Assembly (NCBI RefSeq): GCF_023078275.1
Contig: NC_062990.1
Span: forward strand, 1,815,501-1,879,500
Source of the DNA: Leguminivora glycinivorella
Lineage: Eukaryota > Arthropoda > Insecta > Lepidoptera > Tortricidae
Direction: 5' to 3'
DNA: 64,000 nt
Within the stretch, counting starts at the first letter, position 1; each line of letters opens with the position of its first letter. Below, piece by piece: positions 61,012 through 64,000 of the stretch. The notes beneath the pieces are model-generated. The model made no database searches and was not told the DNA's origin. It saw only the letters and a list, made by a program, of their open reading frames with translations. The position numbers and the translations under genes are program-made.

Positions 61012-64000
61012 TGGCGGCGAGCGGCTGCCCTAGCAAAGGTCGCTTATTCGTCGTGGACTCCAGGTCGAAGGTCACATTCCTCGTGGACACAGGTAGTGAT
61101 TTGTGTGTTTTTCCGCGTAATAAACTAAATGAACGCAGACAGCCGACAAACTATGATTTGTGCGCCGCTAACGGCACAGTGATAAACACGTACGGTTTCG
61201 TGCATCTGGTGCTTAATATAGGCTTGCGCCGTGACTTTGTCTGGCGATTTATTGTAGCGGATGTGACAAAGGCGATAATAGGTGTTGATTTTTTAATACA
61301 TTACAATCTTCTTGTAAATTGCAGGGAACGTCGACTCATAGATGGCAATACATTACTTTCGGCCGCGGGTTTGCCTGCCCGACCGTCAGACGACATTGCC
61401 TCAATCAAAGTTGTAACTGGTGAGTCTGTTTACCACACTATACTACAGGTATACCCTGACATCACTCGCCCATCTGGCATACACCGCACAATAAAGCATA
61501 ACACACTTCACCATATCAGAACTACACCTGGACCCCCTGTTTTCAGTTCACCTCGTAGGTTGGCTCCTGACAAATTAAAGATCGCCAAGGAGGAGTTTTC
61601 TTCTATGCTCGCTAGTGGCATAGCCAGACCCTCCGAGTCCCCTTGGGCTTCTCCCTTGCATTTGGCCCCTAAAAAGGACAATGGTTGGAGACCCTGTGGC
61701 GATTATAGGATGCTCAACGCGCGAACAGTACCTGATAGGTATCCTATTCGCCATATCCAGGATTTCGCGCAGAGTATCACAGGCTGTCGCGTGTTTTCAA
61801 CCATTGACCTTGTTAAGGCATACAATCAGATCCCTGTTAACCCTGACGATATCCCGAAGACCGCCATTACCACGCCGTTCGGTCTTTTCGAATTTCCGTA
61901 CATGTCGTTCGGACTTCGAAATGCCGGGCAGACGTTCCAGCGCTTCGTGGATGAAATGTTGCGGGGACTTGACTTTTGTTATAGCTACCTGGACGACTTC
62001 TTAGTCTTCTCAAAGGACGAGAAGACCCATGAAGCCCATCTTCGTCAGCTGTTCGTCCGTTTGCAGGAGTATGGCATGGTGGTGAATACTGCCAAGTGCG
62101 TCTTCGGAGCCTCAGAGGTAACATTCTTAGGTTACCGCATCTCTGCCGAAGGCACAAGGCCTCTTCCGTCCAAGGTCGACGCAATCAAGGACTTTCCGCC
62201 ACCCAAGAACGTGCGGGAGCTCAGGCGTTTTCTGGGTATGTTGAACTTTTATCGCAGGTTCATACCCAGTGCTGCTCAGAACCAGGCTCCTCTGAACGCT
62301 CTGTTGGCGGGTTCGGTGAAGGCTTCGCACCCGGTTCACTTCACGTCGGCGGAGCAGGACGCATTCGATCGCTGTAAGCAGGACTTGAGTCAGGCTGCTC
62401 TTTTGGCACATCCGGATGCCCAGGCGAAGCTCAGCATCGTCACGGATGCATCAGACGTGGCCATGGGGGCAGTGTTGCAGCAGTTCAACGAGGAGAGGGG
62501 CTGGGAGCCGCTGGCTTTCTTCTCGCGCAAGCTGAGTCCTGCCCAGCAGAAATACTCGCCGTACGACCGCGAACTCCTTGCGATTTATGAGGCGATTAAG
62601 TATTTTCGGCACATGGTCGAAGCCCGTGACTTCACCATCTACACTGACCACAAGCCGTTATGCTTTGCGTTTCATTCTCGCAAGGAGAATTGCTCGCCCA
62701 GGCAATTCCGTCACCTGGATTTCATATCGCAGTTCAGCACAGACATCAGGCACATCTCGGGTAAGGACAATGTCGTAGCTGACACTCTCTCTAGGATCGA
62801 GGAGATCACGCAGCCCGTGGACTTGAGCAAGCTGGCTGCAGCTCAACGCAACGATCCAGAGTTGGAGCAGCTACTCAAGGAAGACACCTCGTTGCGCCTG
62901 ACTAAAGTCCAAGTGCCTGGGTCTGATGCTGAGCTGTACTGCGATGAGAGCTCCTCAACTGCCAGACCTTACGTTCCAGCAGAGTTGAGGCGTCAGGTCT
63001 TTGAAAGCCTGCATTCCTTTAGCCATCCAGGGGCGAACGCGTCTGTGAAGCTCGTGGCAGACAGGTACGTCTGGCCTGGGGTGAGAAGAGACTGTCGCGA
63101 ATGGACCCGGAACTGTCTGGCTTGCCAGCGTTCGAAGGTCACTCGGTATGTCTCCGCACCACTGTCATCGTTTGACATCCCTAAGGGCAGGTTCTTGAAT
63201 ATCCACATTGACCTAATTGGGCCACTTCCACTTTGCCAAGGTTTTAGGTACTGCCTCACTGCCATTGACCGTTTTACGAGATGGCCTGAGGCAATCCCAA
63301 TACAGGACATGTCTGCCGATACCGTCGCACACGCTCTGCTGCATGGGTGGATAGCTCGCTTCGGGTGCCCGGTGGATATTGTCACCGACAGAGGGCGTCA
63401 GTTCGAGTCTGCGCTCTTCAAGAAGCTGTCCGAGCTGGCAGGGTTTGTGCATAAGCGTACCACCGCTTATCACCCAGCGTGCAATGGGATGGTGGAGCGT
63501 ATGCACCGCCATTTGAAATCTGCCATCACGTGTCACGCCACCTCCACCTGGGTTGAGTCACTCCCGTTGGTGTTGTTGGGCATGAGGAACGCGTTTAAGG
63601 AGGATCTCCAAGCAACTTCTGCGGAGCTGGTCTACGGTCAGCCCTTGCGTATGCCTGGTGAATTTTTCAACCCAGGTGCTGATCCATTACCAGATGTGAC
63701 GGACTACTTGTCTCGGCTTCGCACGTTCACAAGGAACCTGCACCCGACACCAGCTTCCCGTCATGTAGGTCAGCGTCGTACGTTTGTTTTCAATGACCTG
63801 GCAACGTCTTCGCATGTGTTCCTGAGGGACGATACTCTCTGCAAGTCGCTAAAACCAGCGTACACGGGACCCTATGAGGTTCTGAAGAGAGAACCGAAGG
63901 TGTATACCTTACTCATTAATGGTAAGTCTGTGACCGTATCTGTAGACCGGATAAAGCCAGCCTACATACTTCACGACACACACACCACTCACACTACACA
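61011..64000 (+). CDS. pol: Pol of a Ty3/Gypsy retrotransposon (3' end outside window)
   Basis: Open for 996 codons to the window edge, -1 relative to gag, starting at the ATG in TGATG. Domains in order: protease with DTGSD (26-30); reverse transcriptase with YLDD (326-329) and FGLRNAGQTFQRF before it; RNase H with TDASD (about 478); integrase with a HHCC zinc region (LHSFSHPG to CLACQRSK), catalytic Asp 734, Asp 793 (TDRGRQF) and Glu 829 (D-35-E); then a C-terminal part with YTGPYEVL. All catalytic residues are present and I see no stop or frameshift, so this copy looks young. Order PR-RT-RH-IN defines Ty3/Gypsy. Confidence 0.93.
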   Translation, partial: MAASGCPSKGRLFVVDSRSKVTFLVDTGSDLCVFPRNKLNERRQPTNYDLCAANGTVINTYGFVHLVLNIGLRRDFVWRFIVADVTKAIIGVDFLIHYNLLVNCRERRLIDGNTLLSAAGLPARPSDDIASIKVVTGESVYHTILQVYPDITRPSGIHRTIKHNTLHHIRTTPGPPVFSSPRRLAPDKLKIAKEEFSSMLASGIARPSESPWASPLHLAPKKDNGWRPCGDYRMLNARTVPDRYPIRHIQDFAQSITGCRVFSTIDLVKAYNQIPVNPDDIPKTAITTPFGLFEFPYMSFGLRNAGQTFQRFVDEMLRGLDFCYSYLDDFLVFSKDEKTHEAHLRQLFVRLQEYGMVVNTAKCVFGASEVTFLGYRISAEGTRPLPSKVDAIKDFPPPKNVRELRRFLGMLNFYRRFIPSAAQNQAPLNALLAGSVKASHPVHFTSAEQDAFDRCKQDLSQAALLAHPDAQAKLSIVTDASDVAMGAVLQQFNEERGWEPLAFFSRKLSPAQQKYSPYDRELLAIYEAIKYFRHMVEARDFTIYTDHKPLCFAFHSRKENCSPRQFRHLDFISQFSTDIRHISGKDNVVADTLSRIEEITQPVDLSKLAAAQRNDPELEQLLKEDTSLRLTKVQVPGSDAELYCDESSSTARPYVPAELRRQVFESLHSFSHPGANASVKLVADRYVWPGVRRDCREWTRNCLACQRSKVTRYVSAPLSSFDIPKGRFLNIHIDLIGPLPLCQGFRYCLTAIDRFTRWPEAIPIQDMSADTVAHALLHGWIARFGCPVDIVTDRGRQFESALFKKLSELAGFVHKRTTAYHPACNGMVERMHRHLKSAITCHATSTWVESLPLVLLGMRNAFKEDLQATSAELVYGQPLRMPGEFFNPGADPLPDVTDYLSRLRTFTRNLHPTPASRHVGQRRTFVFNDLATSSHVFLRDDTLCKSLKPAYTGPYEVLKREPKVYTLLINGKSVTVSVDRIKPAYILHDTHTTHTT

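Overview
This window looks like nuclear DNA from a moth or butterfly (Lepidoptera). It is AT-rich, its genes are split by long introns with GT..AG boundaries, and it is crowded with repeat types typical of lepidopteran genomes: tRNA-headed SINEs, Helitron-like elements ending in CTAG, repeats carrying AGGGTTCCGTAG, RTE/Jockey/R1 LINE ends and many MITEs. I could not run database searches; family names come from motifs I recognise.

Two host genes can be assembled exon by exon, both on the + strand. (1) Pro-resilin, 1419-22257: 7 coding exons, 407 codons. It has a signal peptide, about 16 Tyr/Pro/Gln-rich elastic repeats in one exon, then an RR-2-type chitin-binding domain across exons 6-7. Intron 3 is 13.4 kb and largely filled with mobile elements. 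(2) Uvrag (UV radiation resistance-associated gene, a subunit of the class III PI3-kinase complex), 23862-46345: 10 coding exons, 908 codons, with an N-terminal C2-like region, a Ser-rich linker, a coiled coil and the Atg14/UVRAG-type C-terminal region. It starts about 600 bp after the resilin poly(A) signal. All exon phases agree in both models.

From 46.3 to 54.9 kb there is no coding sequence. The region holds 3'-end candidates for Uvrag, SINEs, foldbacks, a decayed ~190-bp tandem repeat and a GC-rich ~181-bp satellite (52.2-53.86 kb). At 54.94-55.12 kb there is a plausible noncoding first exon of a third + strand gene whose body lies outside the window. The right edge (about 59.36-64.0 kb) is a well-preserved Ty3/Gypsy LTR retrotransposon with 5' LTR, primer binding site, intact gag and open pol; its 3' end is cut off by the window.

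The most unusual signals are: degenerate copies of Uvrag exons 4, 6 and 7, each lying in the intron just downstream of its parent exon (exon 7 has three copies in a row); several inverted-repeat elements whose loops carry tRNA-like sequence, including a 57-bp perfect foldback around a Pol III-type A/B box and a small one holding a tRNA 3' end with CCA; foldbacks carrying hammerhead-ribozyme-like motifs; an 84-bp perfect palindrome; inverted ~290-bp repeats flanking Uvrag exons 2-3; three hAT-type elements with exact 8-bp target duplications; and multi-level nested insertions whose order can be read directly.
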